From Modestobacter sp. (GTDB lineage Bacteria; Actinomycetota; Actinomycetes; Mycobacteriales; Geodermatophilaceae), in assembly GCA_025965635.1 (NCBI GenBank), contig JAOPWO010000489.1, positions 1 through 7,850 of the forward strand: 7,850 bases of DNA, in the 5' to 3' direction. Of the stretch, positions 1-6,180 are shown piece after piece (within the stretch, counting starts at the first letter, position 1; every line of letters begins with the position of its first letter). The notes below the pieces were generated by a model. That model did no database searches and was not told where the DNA came from. It worked only from the letters and a program-made list of their open reading frames with translations. A program made the translations under genes and the position numbers.

Positions 1-878
1 TCCAGCAGCCTGTCCGCGTAGGCGGTGATCCGCATCATCCACTGGGTCAGCGGCCGCCGGAACACCGGGAAGTTGCCCCGCTCGGAGCGCCCGTCGGCGG
101 TGACCTCCTCGTTGGACAGCACGGTGCCCAGCCCCGGGCACCAGTTGACCGGCGCCTGGTGCCGGTAGGCCAGCCGGTGCCCGTCGACGACCCGGCGACG
201 CTGCACGTCGGTCAGCTCCGACCAGGGCCGGCCGGTCTCGTTGGTGCCCGGCGCGGGCTCACGGGTGCCGGCGGACAGTTCCGCGACCAGCTCGGGAATC
301 GGCCGGGCCCGGCCCCGCCCGCCGTCGGCGTCGGGGTCGAACCAGGCCTCGAAGACCTGCCGGAAGATCCACTGGGTCCACTTGTAGTAGCCCGGGTCGA
401 TGGTCGCGAAGGTGCGCCGGGTGTCGTGGTCGACGCCCAGTCGGCGCAGCTGGGCGGAGATCGCGGCGATGTTGGCCTCGGTGGTGACTCGCGGGTGCTG
501 GCCGGTCTGCACCGCGTACTGCTCGGCGGGCAGCCCGAAGGCGTCGTAGCCCATCGGGTGCAGCACGTTGTGCCCGTCCATCCGCAGGAACCGGCTGGTC
601 ACGTCGGTGCCCAGGTAACCCAGCGGGTGCCCGACGTGCAGCCCGGCGCCCGAGGGGTACGGGAACATGTCCATCACGAACGCCTTGGGGCGGTCGGCGA
701 CGCGCTCGAAGCCGGCGCTCAGCGGGCCGACGGGGTTGGGGGTGTGGAAGGTCCCCTGGGCGTCCCAGCGGTCCTGCCAGGCGAGCTCGATCGACTGCGC
801 CAGCGCCGGCATGTACCGGTGCGGCGGGACCCCGTCCGCGGTCGTCTCGGGGTTCGGCTGGCTGGCCGTCTGGCTCAT
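1..878 (-). CDS. leuS: leucyl-tRNA synthetase, N-terminal 292 codons (cut by window edge)
   Basis: This cytosolic class I aminoacyl-tRNA synthetase charges tRNA-Leu with leucine. Reading the minus strand from the ATG at 878 gives an unbroken frame to the window edge. The catalytic-domain signature PYPSGAGLHVGH is at residues 73-84, with HVGH (81-84) as the HIGH-type motif. It is followed by GYDAFGLPAEQ (110-120) and, near the start of the editing insertion, VNWCPGLGTVLSNEEV (244-259); all are typical of bacterial LeuRS. About 60 residues precede the catalytic core, beginning MSQTASQPNP, which is long for LeuRS but common in actinobacteria. A GGAG Shine-Dalgarno (887-890 in plus coordinates) lies 8 bases before the ATG. 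The gene is divergent from the polyol cluster and preceded by an attenuator-like leader. The KMSKS motif and C-terminal domains lie outside the window. The identification is secure. Confidence 0.97.
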   Translation of the reverse strand, partial: MSQTASQPNPETTADGVPPHRYMPALAQSIELAWQDRWDAQGTFHTPNPVGPLSAGFERVADRPKAFVMDMFPYPSGAGLHVGHPLGYLGTDVTSRFLRMDGHNVLHPMGYDAFGLPAEQYAVQTGQHPRVTTEANIAAISAQLRRLGVDHDTRRTFATIDPGYYKWTQWIFRQVFEAWFDPDADGGRGRARPIPELVAELSAGTREPAPGTNETGRPWSELTDVQRRRVVDGHRLAYRHQAPVNWCPGLGTVLSNEEVTADGRSERGNFPVFRRPLTQWMMRITAYADRLL

Positions 879-929
879 CGTCGGTGCTCCGGTCCTCGGT
901 CGCTCACGTCGTGACTGGTGGCGGACATG

Positions 930-955
930 AAAAGACCCCTCACACAGGAGGGGTC
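930..955 (-). terminator. intrinsic terminator in the leuS leader (attenuator arm)
   Basis: On the minus strand GACCCCTC, a six-base loop CTGTGT and GAGGGGTC form a perfect 8-bp stem followed directly by TTTT (930-933). On the plus strand the same stem is followed by GCCGTG, so it can terminate only leftward, toward leuS. No minus-strand gene ends here. A terminator 51 bases before the leuS ATG is best explained as an attenuator controlling read-through into leuS. The structure is seen; its role in regulation is inferred. Confidence 0.85.
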
Positions 956-956
956 G

Positions 957-988
957 CCGTGCTGTCCGGGTGGGTCAGGTCAGCACGG
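957..988 (-). promoter_or_regulatory. upstream hairpin of the leuS attenuator
   Basis: CCGTGCTG and CAGCACGG form a perfect 8-bp stem around a 16-base loop, ending one base before the terminator stem begins. The 5' arm covers the last codons and stop of the leader peptide, so a ribosome halted at the Leu codons would mask or melt this arm, while one released at the stop would let the stem reform. That is the layout expected of a translation-coupled switch. A competing antiterminator is not strong by eye. The loop piece GACCC could pair with GGGTC of the terminator 3' arm for about 5-6 bp, and this needs an RNA-folding calculation. Confidence 0.6.
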
Positions 989-1015
989 CTGGTGGAGCAG
1001 GCGCCCGCCGGTCAC
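980..1015 (-). CDS. putative leuS leader peptide (11 aa)
   Basis: A GTG-started frame on the minus strand encodes VTGGRLLHQPC (Met in place of Val if used as a start), then TGA. It holds two adjacent Leu codons, CTG CTC, at codons 6 and 7. The GTG is six bases downstream of a TAAGCT -10 box, so transcription would begin at or next to the start codon and the message would be leaderless; no Shine-Dalgarno is needed or seen. It sits upstream of a hairpin and a terminator ahead of leuS, the order of a classical amino-acid attenuator. From memory of published comparative work, leader-peptide attenuators have been predicted for leuS in some Streptomyces. Only two Leu codons is modest, and translation is not proven. 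Confidence 0.55.
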   Translation of the reverse strand: MTGGRLLHQPC

Positions 1016-1021
1016 CGGGGC

Positions 1022-1027
1022 AGCTTA
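1022..1027 (-). promoter_or_regulatory. candidate -10 element of the leuS promoter (TAAGCT)
   Basis: TAAGCT on the minus strand matches the actinobacterial TANNNT -10 pattern and is an AT-bearing spot in very GC-rich DNA. Its end lies six bases before the GTG of the leader peptide, the usual distance for a leaderless transcript. No convincing -35 box is visible 16-18 bases upstream, which is common in such promoters. The start site is inferred. Confidence 0.5.
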
Positions 1028-1291
1028 CCGCGCGAGCCGGTGACGGACGCCCGTGTCCCGGCCCGGGGGGAGCCGCCCGGGCGCAGCCGTGCCCGACATC
1101 ACCATCCGGCCCGGTTTCGTCCGATCGCGGCACGGGCACTGCCGGGGCAGCGTTCAGCACCGCAGCGCCACTCCCCCGTCGACCCCGGGAGCGACAGCGC
1201 CGGGAGCCTGGACGCGTTGGTCCCCAGCCTGCGTCGGCCGCCTCCTGCCCGGCCCCCGCGCGGTCGACCGCAGCCTTCGAGGACGACGTCG
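1028..1291. other. divergent intergenic region between leuS leader and mdh1
   Basis: About 260 bases hold no gene I can support: frames through it are open only because of the GC content and read as low-complexity Arg/Pro/Ala. It should contain the promoter for the rightward polyol cluster, but I cannot pick a -10/-35 pair with confidence. A GC-rich inverted segment built from CCCGGG-type palindromes lies at about 1057-1082. At the right end GAGGA (1279-1283) is the Shine-Dalgarno for the ATG at 1292. Confidence 0.5.
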
Positions 1292-2836
1292 ATGCCCGAG
1301 CACTCCTTGCCCTCCGCCCCGGTCGAGCCGCTCACCGAGGACAACCTCCCCGCGCTGGCCGACCGGGTGCAGGTGCCCACCTACGACCGGACGGCGCTCA
1401 CCCCCGCGATCGTCCACGTCAGCGTCGGCGGGTTCACCCGCGCACACCAGCTGGTCTACCTCGACGAGCTGGCCGAGCGGGGCGACACCGACTGGGGTGT
1501 CGTCGGCGTGGGTCTCCACTCCGCCGGCATGCGGGACGCGCTGGCACCCCAGGACAACCTGTACACGGTGGTCGAGCGGAACGGCGACGCGGAGCACGCC
1601 CGCATCGTCGGCTCGATGGTCGACTACGTGTACGCCCCCGACGCCCCCGAGCGGGTGCTGGAGCTGCTCGCGGACGAGCGCACCCGGGTGGTCACGATGA
1701 CCGTCACCGGCACGGCCTACCGGATCGATCCGCACACCGGCGAGTTCACCCCCGACGACGAGGCCCGCGACGACCTGACGCACCCCGACCGGCCGGCGTC
1801 GGTGTTCGGGTACCTGGTCGAGGCGCTGGACCGCCGCCGGCGGGCCGGCCTGCCACCCTTCACCGTGCTGTCCTGCGACAACATGCAGTCCAACGGGGAG
1901 GCGGCGCGCAGCGCGGTGGTCGGTTTCGCCCGGCGCCGCGACGAGGTGCTGGCCCGCTGGATCAGCGACACCGTCGCCTTCCCCAGCAGCATGGTGGACC
2001 GGATCACCCCCACCACCAGCCCCGAGCAGCGCGACTGCATCGCCGAGACCTTCGGCGTCGACGACCGGTGGCCGGTGATCACCGAGCCCTTCTCGCAGTG
2101 GATCGTCGAGGACTCCTTCTGCAACGGACGCCCACCCCTCGAGGCCGTCGGCGTCCGCTTCGTCCGCGACGTCGGGCACTACGAGCTGATGAAGACCCGG
2201 CTGCTCAACGCCAGCCACTGCGCGCTGGGGTTCCTGGGCCTGGTCGCTGGGCTGGAGACGACGGACGAGGCGGTCGGGGAGCCGGCGCTGCGCGCGTACC
2301 TGGACCGGCTGATGAGCGACGAGGTCATCCCGCTGCTCCCGCAGCCCGAGGGCATCGACCTCGGCGACTACGAGGCCGCCCTGCTCCGGCGGTTCGCCAA
2401 CCCCGCGATCGGGGACCCGCTGGGGCGGCTGTGCCGCCGGGGGTCCACCAAGGTGCCGAACTACCTGTTGCCGTCGCTGCGCCAGGCCCGCGAGGAGCAC
2501 CGTCCGCACGAGCTGCTGACCCTCGCGGTCGCTGGGTGGTTCCGGTACCTGCGCGGCACCGACGAGCTGGGCCGGCCGCTGGAGATCGAGGACCAGCTCG
2601 GGGACCGCCTGCAGGAACTCGCCTCCGCCGGCGGGACCGACCCTCGTCCGCTGCTGGGGGAACGCGCCGTCTTCGGGGACCTCGGGGACGACGGGGAGTT
2701 GGTCGAGCTGCTGGCGGAGCTGCTCCGGCAGCTGGAGCAGGACGGCGTCCGCGCCACGCTGACCGACCGGCTGGCCGCGGCTCCGCCCGCGGACTCCCGG
2801 CCGGCAGCGGCCGACGGGGAGTCGGTGCCGGCATGA
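1292..2836 (+). CDS. mannitol dehydrogenase-family polyol dehydrogenase, copy 1 (mdh1)
   Basis: This is a predicted cytosolic NAD(P)-dependent enzyme of the polyol-specific long-chain dehydrogenase family, which interconverts a polyol and its ketose (mannitol/fructose, arabitol/xylulose) or the phosphates. The nucleotide-binding segment SVGGFTRAHQ is at residues 44-53; most relatives have His where this has Thr49. SCDNMQSNG (194-202) supplies Asn197. The family catalytic pattern K-x4-N-x2-H is present as Lys301, Asn306 and His309. All four positions are exactly six higher than Lys295, Asn191, Asn300 and His303 recalled for Pseudomonas mannitol 2-dehydrogenase. Length (514 aa) suits the long mannitol 2-dehydrogenase subgroup rather than the ~380-aa mannitol-1-phosphate group. 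The ATG at 1292 follows GAGGA by 8 bases and conserved sequence begins about 27 residues later; an upstream open frame is unlike any protein. The stop overlaps the next start (ATGA). The substrate is not decidable by reading. Confidence 0.9.
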   Translation: MPEHSLPSAPVEPLTEDNLPALADRVQVPTYDRTALTPAIVHVSVGGFTRAHQLVYLDELAERGDTDWGVVGVGLHSAGMRDALAPQDNLYTVVERNGDAEHARIVGSMVDYVYAPDAPERVLELLADERTRVVTMTVTGTAYRIDPHTGEFTPDDEARDDLTHPDRPASVFGYLVEALDRRRRAGLPPFTVLSCDNMQSNGEAARSAVVGFARRRDEVLARWISDTVAFPSSMVDRITPTTSPEQRDCIAETFGVDDRWPVITEPFSQWIVEDSFCNGRPPLEAVGVRFVRDVGHYELMKTRLLNASHCALGFLGLVAGLETTDEAVGEPALRAYLDRLMSDEVIPLLPQPEGIDLGDYEAALLRRFANPAIGDPLGRLCRRGSTKVPNYLLPSLRQAREEHRPHELLTLAVAGWFRYLRGTDELGRPLEIEDQLGDRLQELASAGGTDPRPLLGERAVFGDLGDDGELVELLAELLRQLEQDGVRATLTDRLAAAPPADSRPAAADGESVPA

Positions 2837-3425
2837 CAGCGTCCAGTCCCGCGCGACCGGGCCCGGCCCTGCGCGGCCGGCTGCCCGCCGTCCGGGCGTC
2901 GCTGTGCGGCGCCGACGACGACCTGTCCCCCTCCGAGACCCCGGCTTCCGAGGCCTCGGTGGACGTCACCAACCGGTTCCTGGCCGCGCACGGCATCGCC
3001 CGGCCGGTCACGGCGGAGCAGTTGCGGGCCGACTTCACGGGGGAGGACGTCGGGACGACGCCACCGGGCTGGCCGCCGCACACGGAGCACCGCTGACCGA
3101 CCTGGACCGCTGGCACACCTCGGTGCCGTCCTGTCCCCCGACCCCGGGGTCACCGACCCGCTCGCCGCACCGGGGCAGCACCTCACGCTGGCCGCGGTCA
3201 GCTCCAGCGCCCTGGCCGGGCTGGCGGGCAGCGTCGCGGCGACCGGCCTGAGCGGACCACTGCCCGCCCAGCGCCGCTGCAGCGCGGAGGACTCGTCGCC
3301 CACCCCGACCGGCGAGCCCGACCCGGCGATCCACCTGCACGCCTGCCGCGATCCAGGGATCGCTCCCGGAAGAGGGCCCCGCCGTCGAGGCGTGGGGCGC
3401 CACGCCGCTGGGTGACCGCGCGGTG
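1363..3425 (+). repeat. tandem duplication unit 1 (mdh1 + decayed HAD gene)
   Basis: This segment is homologous, in the same order and orientation, to 3981-6180. The dehydrogenase parts look about 70% identical as protein, with exact DNA stretches such as 2179-2218 matching 4800-4839 (40 bases). Homology continues through the HAD region, including the block around 3184-3216. Divergence shows the duplication is old, or that one copy was acquired from a relative. The borders are approximate. Confidence 0.75.
2833..3425 (+). pseudogene. decayed HAD-family hydrolase, remnant of the duplicated HAD gene
   Basis: It starts at an ATG overlapping the mdh1 stop (ATGA) and reads MTASSPARPG onward in frame for 87 codons to a stop at 3096. 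Aligned by eye with the intact HAD gene at 5580-6368, three breaks appear: a one-base deletion near 3060, a deletion of about 28 bases near 3113 that removes codons matching VAEEKQAVT, and a one-base insertion near 3369. Between breaks the match is clear: VDVTNRFLAA, then LAAAHGAPLTDLDRW, then HLTLAAVSSSAL and CSAEDSSPTPTGEPDP, each in a different frame from its neighbour. Motif I, CDADGN in the intact gene, is CGADDD here, so the nucleophilic Asp is lost, and the motif IV acidic pair is also damaged. It is almost certainly non-functional as a phosphatase. A short 87-residue product could still be made but would lack most of the fold. Confidence 0.88.
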
Positions 3426-3822
3426 GAGGGGAGTGACCTGGGTCCTTTCCCCAACCGCCCGGCTACCGCTACGGTGCGGACAGGCAGCGTGGACGCCCCA
3501 CCGCACCAGGTGGTGGCGAACGTCACCACCTGCCGGTGCGTTTGCCCGGCCGACGGCCGGGGCACCACAGTTGTCCGGCGTTCAACAGCAGCGCCGTCCC
3601 GCTGCCGGAGCGGACCGGCAGCGCGGCCGGGATGCACGACGCCGGTGGAGCGCCTGGACCGTGCCCCGCAGGGCAACCGGTCCGGGACGACACCTCGTCC
3701 TCGGAGGAGCTGGCACCGCGGTCGCCTGACGACCTACGGCGTGCCGCCCGGGGACGCCGTCGTGGTGGACCACCGCGCGACCGAGCCCGCCGAGCTGTCG
3801 GCCGACGTGTGGAGGACCTGAG
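3426..3822 (+). other. gap between HAD remnant and mdh2; no supported gene
   Basis: Nearly 400 bases separate the recognisable HAD remnant from mdh2. Open frames exist (for example 3423-3821) but lack a Shine-Dalgarno and are mostly Arg/Pro-rich, so I do not call them. The last ~28 codons before 3821 (YGVPPGDAVVVDHRATEPAEL and on) look more protein-like and might be a worn C-terminus of the HAD gene or of another lost gene; this is weak. TACGGT at 3470-3475 could be a -10 box, with no good -35. A perfect inverted repeat is at 3545-3561. GGAGG at 3811-3815 serves the mdh2 start. Confidence 0.5.
3545..3561. other. perfect GC-rich inverted repeat in the mdh2 upstream gap
   Basis: CCCGGCC, the loop GAC and GGCCGGG form a perfect 7-bp hairpin in noncoding DNA. 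Neither side carries a T-run, so it is not a standard intrinsic terminator. It could be a transcriptional pause or terminator of the U-less kind, an operator, or chance in GC-rich sequence. Confidence 0.45.
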
Positions 3823-5538
3823 ATGAACGAGCACGCCCGAGGCGGTGCCTCCACCCCCGCACGTCCACGCCCGTCCACTGCCCCCCGCACTCATCGGCCG
3901 ACCATCTCCCAGGCCACGCCCGGCCCGGCCGCGCTGGTACCGGAGCCGCTGTCCGGGTCGACGCTGGGTTGGCACGCCCAGCGGGTGCACGTGCCCACCT
4001 ACGACCGTTCTGCGCTGACGCCGGCCGTCGTCCACTTCAGCGTCGGCGGGTTCCACCGGGCCCACCAGTTGGTGTACTTCGACGACCTCGCCGAGCGCGG
4101 CGAGACCGGCTGGGGTGTCATCGGCGTGGGGCTCCGCTCCCCCGCCATGCGCGATGCGCTGCAGCCGCAGGACCACCTGTACACGGTGGTCGAGCGCAGC
4201 CGGCACGGCGAGCGGGCGCGCGTCGTCGGCTCGATGGTCGACTACCTCTTCGCCCCCGACGCCCCCGACGCCGTGCTGGCCGCGCTGACCGACGACCGCA
4301 CCCGGCTGGTCACGATGACGGTGACCGGGACGGCGTACCGGATCGACCCGCGCACCGGCGAGTTCGACCCCGACGACGACGACGTCCGCGCCGACCTGGA
4401 CGACCCGCACCACCCGCGCTCGCTCTTCGGGTACATCGTCGAGGGCCTCGACCGCCGGCGCCGGGCCGGCCAGCGCCCCTTCACGGTGCTGTCCTGCGAC
4501 AACATGCAGTCCAACGGCGAGGCCGCCCGGGCTGCGGTGGTCGGATTCGCCCGCCTCCGCGACGAGGTCCTCGCCCGCTGGATCGCCGACTCCGTCGCCT
4601 TCCCGGGCAGCATGGTCGACCGGATCACCCCGTCGACCAGCCCGGAGGACCGCGACGAGGTCGCCCGCCGGTTCGGCGTCGCCGACCGCTGGCCGGTCAT
4701 CACCGAGCCGTTCTCCCAGTGGGTCATGCAGGACGAGTTCTGCCACGGGCGCCCGCCGCTGGAGGACGTGGGGGTGCAGTTCGTCCCCGATGTCAGTGCC
4801 TACGAGCTGATGAAGACCCGGCTGCTCAACGCCAGCCACAGTGCGCTGGGACACCTCGGCTCCCTCGCCGGGCACGTGCGGATGGACGAGGTCATGGCCG
4901 ATCCCGACCTGAGCGAGTACGTCAGCCGGCTGATGTCGGAGGAGATCGCGCCGCTGCTGCCCGTGCCGGCGGGGATCGACCTGGACCGGTACCAGCGCAC
5001 CCTGCTGGACCGGTTCGCCGACCCGGCGATCGCCGACCGGCTGGCCCGGCTGTGCCGGCGCGGGTCGTCGAAGGTCCCGCTGTACGTGCTGCCGTCGCTG
5101 CACGCCGCGCTGGCCGCGGGGCGGCGAACAGACCTGCTGACCCTCGCGGTCGCGGGGTTCTGCCGCTACCTGCGGGGGACGGACATGCAGGGACACCCGT
5201 TCCCGCTGGAGGACGACCGCGCCGAGGAGCTGCGTGCCCTCGCCGTCGCCGGGGGGACCGACCCGCGCCCGCTGCTGGCGGTCCGCGCCGTCTTCGGCGA
5301 CCTGGGCGACCGGCCCGACTTCGTCGAGGAGCTCGCCGGCATCCTGCAGCAACTGGACCGGGAGGGCGTCCGGGCGACTCTGGCCGCCAGGTTGGACGCC
5401 GCCGCCCACGTGCGTCACCATCCGGTCAACGCCCCAGCGGACCGCCGGGGTCCCGGTGCGTCGGGCCGCCGACCGGCCGACCGGGACACGGCCGGTCCGG
5501 TCGCTCCGGTCCCGGGCAACGCCTTGTTGCCCGCATGA
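3823..5538 (+). CDS. mannitol dehydrogenase-family polyol dehydrogenase, copy 2 (mdh2)
   Basis: This is a paralogue of mdh1 and a predicted NAD(P)-dependent polyol dehydrogenase. The dinucleotide-binding segment SVGGFHRAHQ (residues 73-82) keeps the family His that mdh1 has replaced with Thr. SCDNMQSNG at 224-232 gives Asn227, and the K-x4-N-x2-H active-site pattern is Lys331, Asn336 and His339. The two cores look about 70% identical, but this protein is 57 residues longer. It has an extra ~30 disordered residues (Pro/Ala/Thr/Arg) before the core and a ~40-residue Pro/Arg/Gly-rich tail after RATLAARL; neither looks like a signal peptide or membrane segment. The ATG at 3823 has GGAGG six bases upstream, which supports the long N-terminus. 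The next in-frame ATG overlaps the stop as ATGA, and the HAD gene follows at once, so the two are probably co-transcribed and translationally coupled. Reduction of a ketose or ketose phosphate for the downstream pathway is the likely role; the exact substrate is unknown. Confidence 0.9.
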   Translation: MNEHARGGASTPARPRPSTAPRTHRPTISQATPGPAALVPEPLSGSTLGWHAQRVHVPTYDRSALTPAVVHFSVGGFHRAHQLVYFDDLAERGETGWGVIGVGLRSPAMRDALQPQDHLYTVVERSRHGERARVVGSMVDYLFAPDAPDAVLAALTDDRTRLVTMTVTGTAYRIDPRTGEFDPDDDDVRADLDDPHHPRSLFGYIVEGLDRRRRAGQRPFTVLSCDNMQSNGEAARAAVVGFARLRDEVLARWIADSVAFPGSMVDRITPSTSPEDRDEVARRFGVADRWPVITEPFSQWVMQDEFCHGRPPLEDVGVQFVPDVSAYELMKTRLLNASHSALGHLGSLAGHVRMDEVMADPDLSEYVSRLMSEEIAPLLPVPAGIDLDRYQRTLLDRFADPAIADRLARLCRRGSSKVPLYVLPSLHAALAAGRRTDLLTLAVAGFCRYLRGTDMQGHPFPLEDDRAEELRALAVAGGTDPRPLLAVRAVFGDLGDRPDFVEELAGILQQLDREGVRATLAARLDAAAHVRHHPVNAPADRRGPGASGRRPADRDTAGPVAPVPGNALLPA

Positions 5539-6180
5539 GACGTCCCCGTCCCACCGCCCCCCCGAGGAGGGTCCACCCGATGCCCGAGATCCGCAGCGAG
5601 CTCGTCGAACGTCTCGAGGCCCTGCTCTGCGACGCCGACGGCAACCTCTTCCCCTCGGAGGAGCCCGCCTTCGTCGCCTCTGCAGAGGTCACCAACCGGT
5701 ACCTGGCCGCACTCGGCAGCGACCGGCGCTTCACCGCAGAAGAGCTGCGCCTGGCCACGACCGGGAAGAACTTCCGGACGACGGCCGCCGACCTCGCCAC
5801 CGCCGCCGGTGTCGCCGTCCCCGACCTCACCCCCTGGGTCGCCGAGGAGAAGCAGGCCGTGACCGCGCACCTGAGCCGGGTGCTCGTGCCCGACGCCGAG
5901 GTGACCGGGGCGCTGGGCGTGCTCGGCCGGCACCTCACCCTGGCGGCGGTCAGCTCCAGCGCACTCACCCGGCTGGACGGCTGCTTCACCGCCACCGGTA
6001 TCGCCGGCCTGCTGCCGGCGGCCCGTCGGTTCAGCGCGGAGGACTCACTGCCGACCCCGACGAGCAAGCCGGACCCGGCGGTCTACCTGCACGCCTGCGC
6101 CGACCTCGGCATCGCCCCCGAGCAGGGACTGGCCGTCGAGGACTCCCTCCCGGGTGCGCTGTCAGCGGTCCGGGCGGGGT
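3981..6180 (+). repeat. tandem duplication unit 2 (mdh2 + intact HAD gene)
   Basis: This is the second copy of the dehydrogenase-HAD module and the one with both genes intact. Homology with unit 1 begins around the DNA encoding RVxVPTYDR and fades within the last quarter of the HAD gene. The borders are approximate. Confidence 0.75.
5564..5570 (+). promoter_or_regulatory. Shine-Dalgarno deciding the HAD gene start
   Basis: GAGGAGG ends nine bases before the ATG at 5580. An in-frame ATG at 5535, overlapping the mdh2 stop, is an alternative start that would add 15 Arg/Pro-rich residues and place this site inside the coding sequence. The strength and spacing of the site favour 5580. Confidence 0.7.

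Noticed and set aside
624..662. HVGH instead of HIGH in leuS as a possible active-site change
   Set aside because: Leucyl-tRNA synthetases commonly vary at the two middle positions of this motif; the surrounding PYPSGAGLHVGH is normal.
159..914. Long plus-strand open frames opposite leuS
   Set aside because: They are antisense shadows of leuS in GC-rich DNA, with Arg/Gly/Val-rich composition and no family signature.
934..955. The leuS-leader hairpin read as a plus-strand terminator
   Set aside because: On the plus strand no T-run follows the stem and no plus-strand gene ends there; the T-run is only on the minus strand.
879..1015. T-box riboswitch ahead of leuS
   Set aside because: I cannot find the conserved T-box sequence or a specifier-loop arrangement; the leader is too short and contains a leader-peptide frame instead.
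3447..3475. Promoter ahead of mdh2 (TACGGT with upstream TTCCCC)
   Set aside because: The -10 is acceptable but the -35 is poor and such hexamers arise by chance; kept only as a remark in the gap entry.
3580..3605. GTTCAACAGC matches the start region of the TagF-like gene, hinting at a third duplicated gene remnant
   Set aside because: Only about ten bases match and no further similarity follows in any frame.
3523..5421. 632-codon minus-strand open frame opposite mdh2
   Set aside because: It mirrors the mdh2 coding frame, has no recognisable domain, and the plus-strand gene has clear catalytic motifs and a Shine-Dalgarno.
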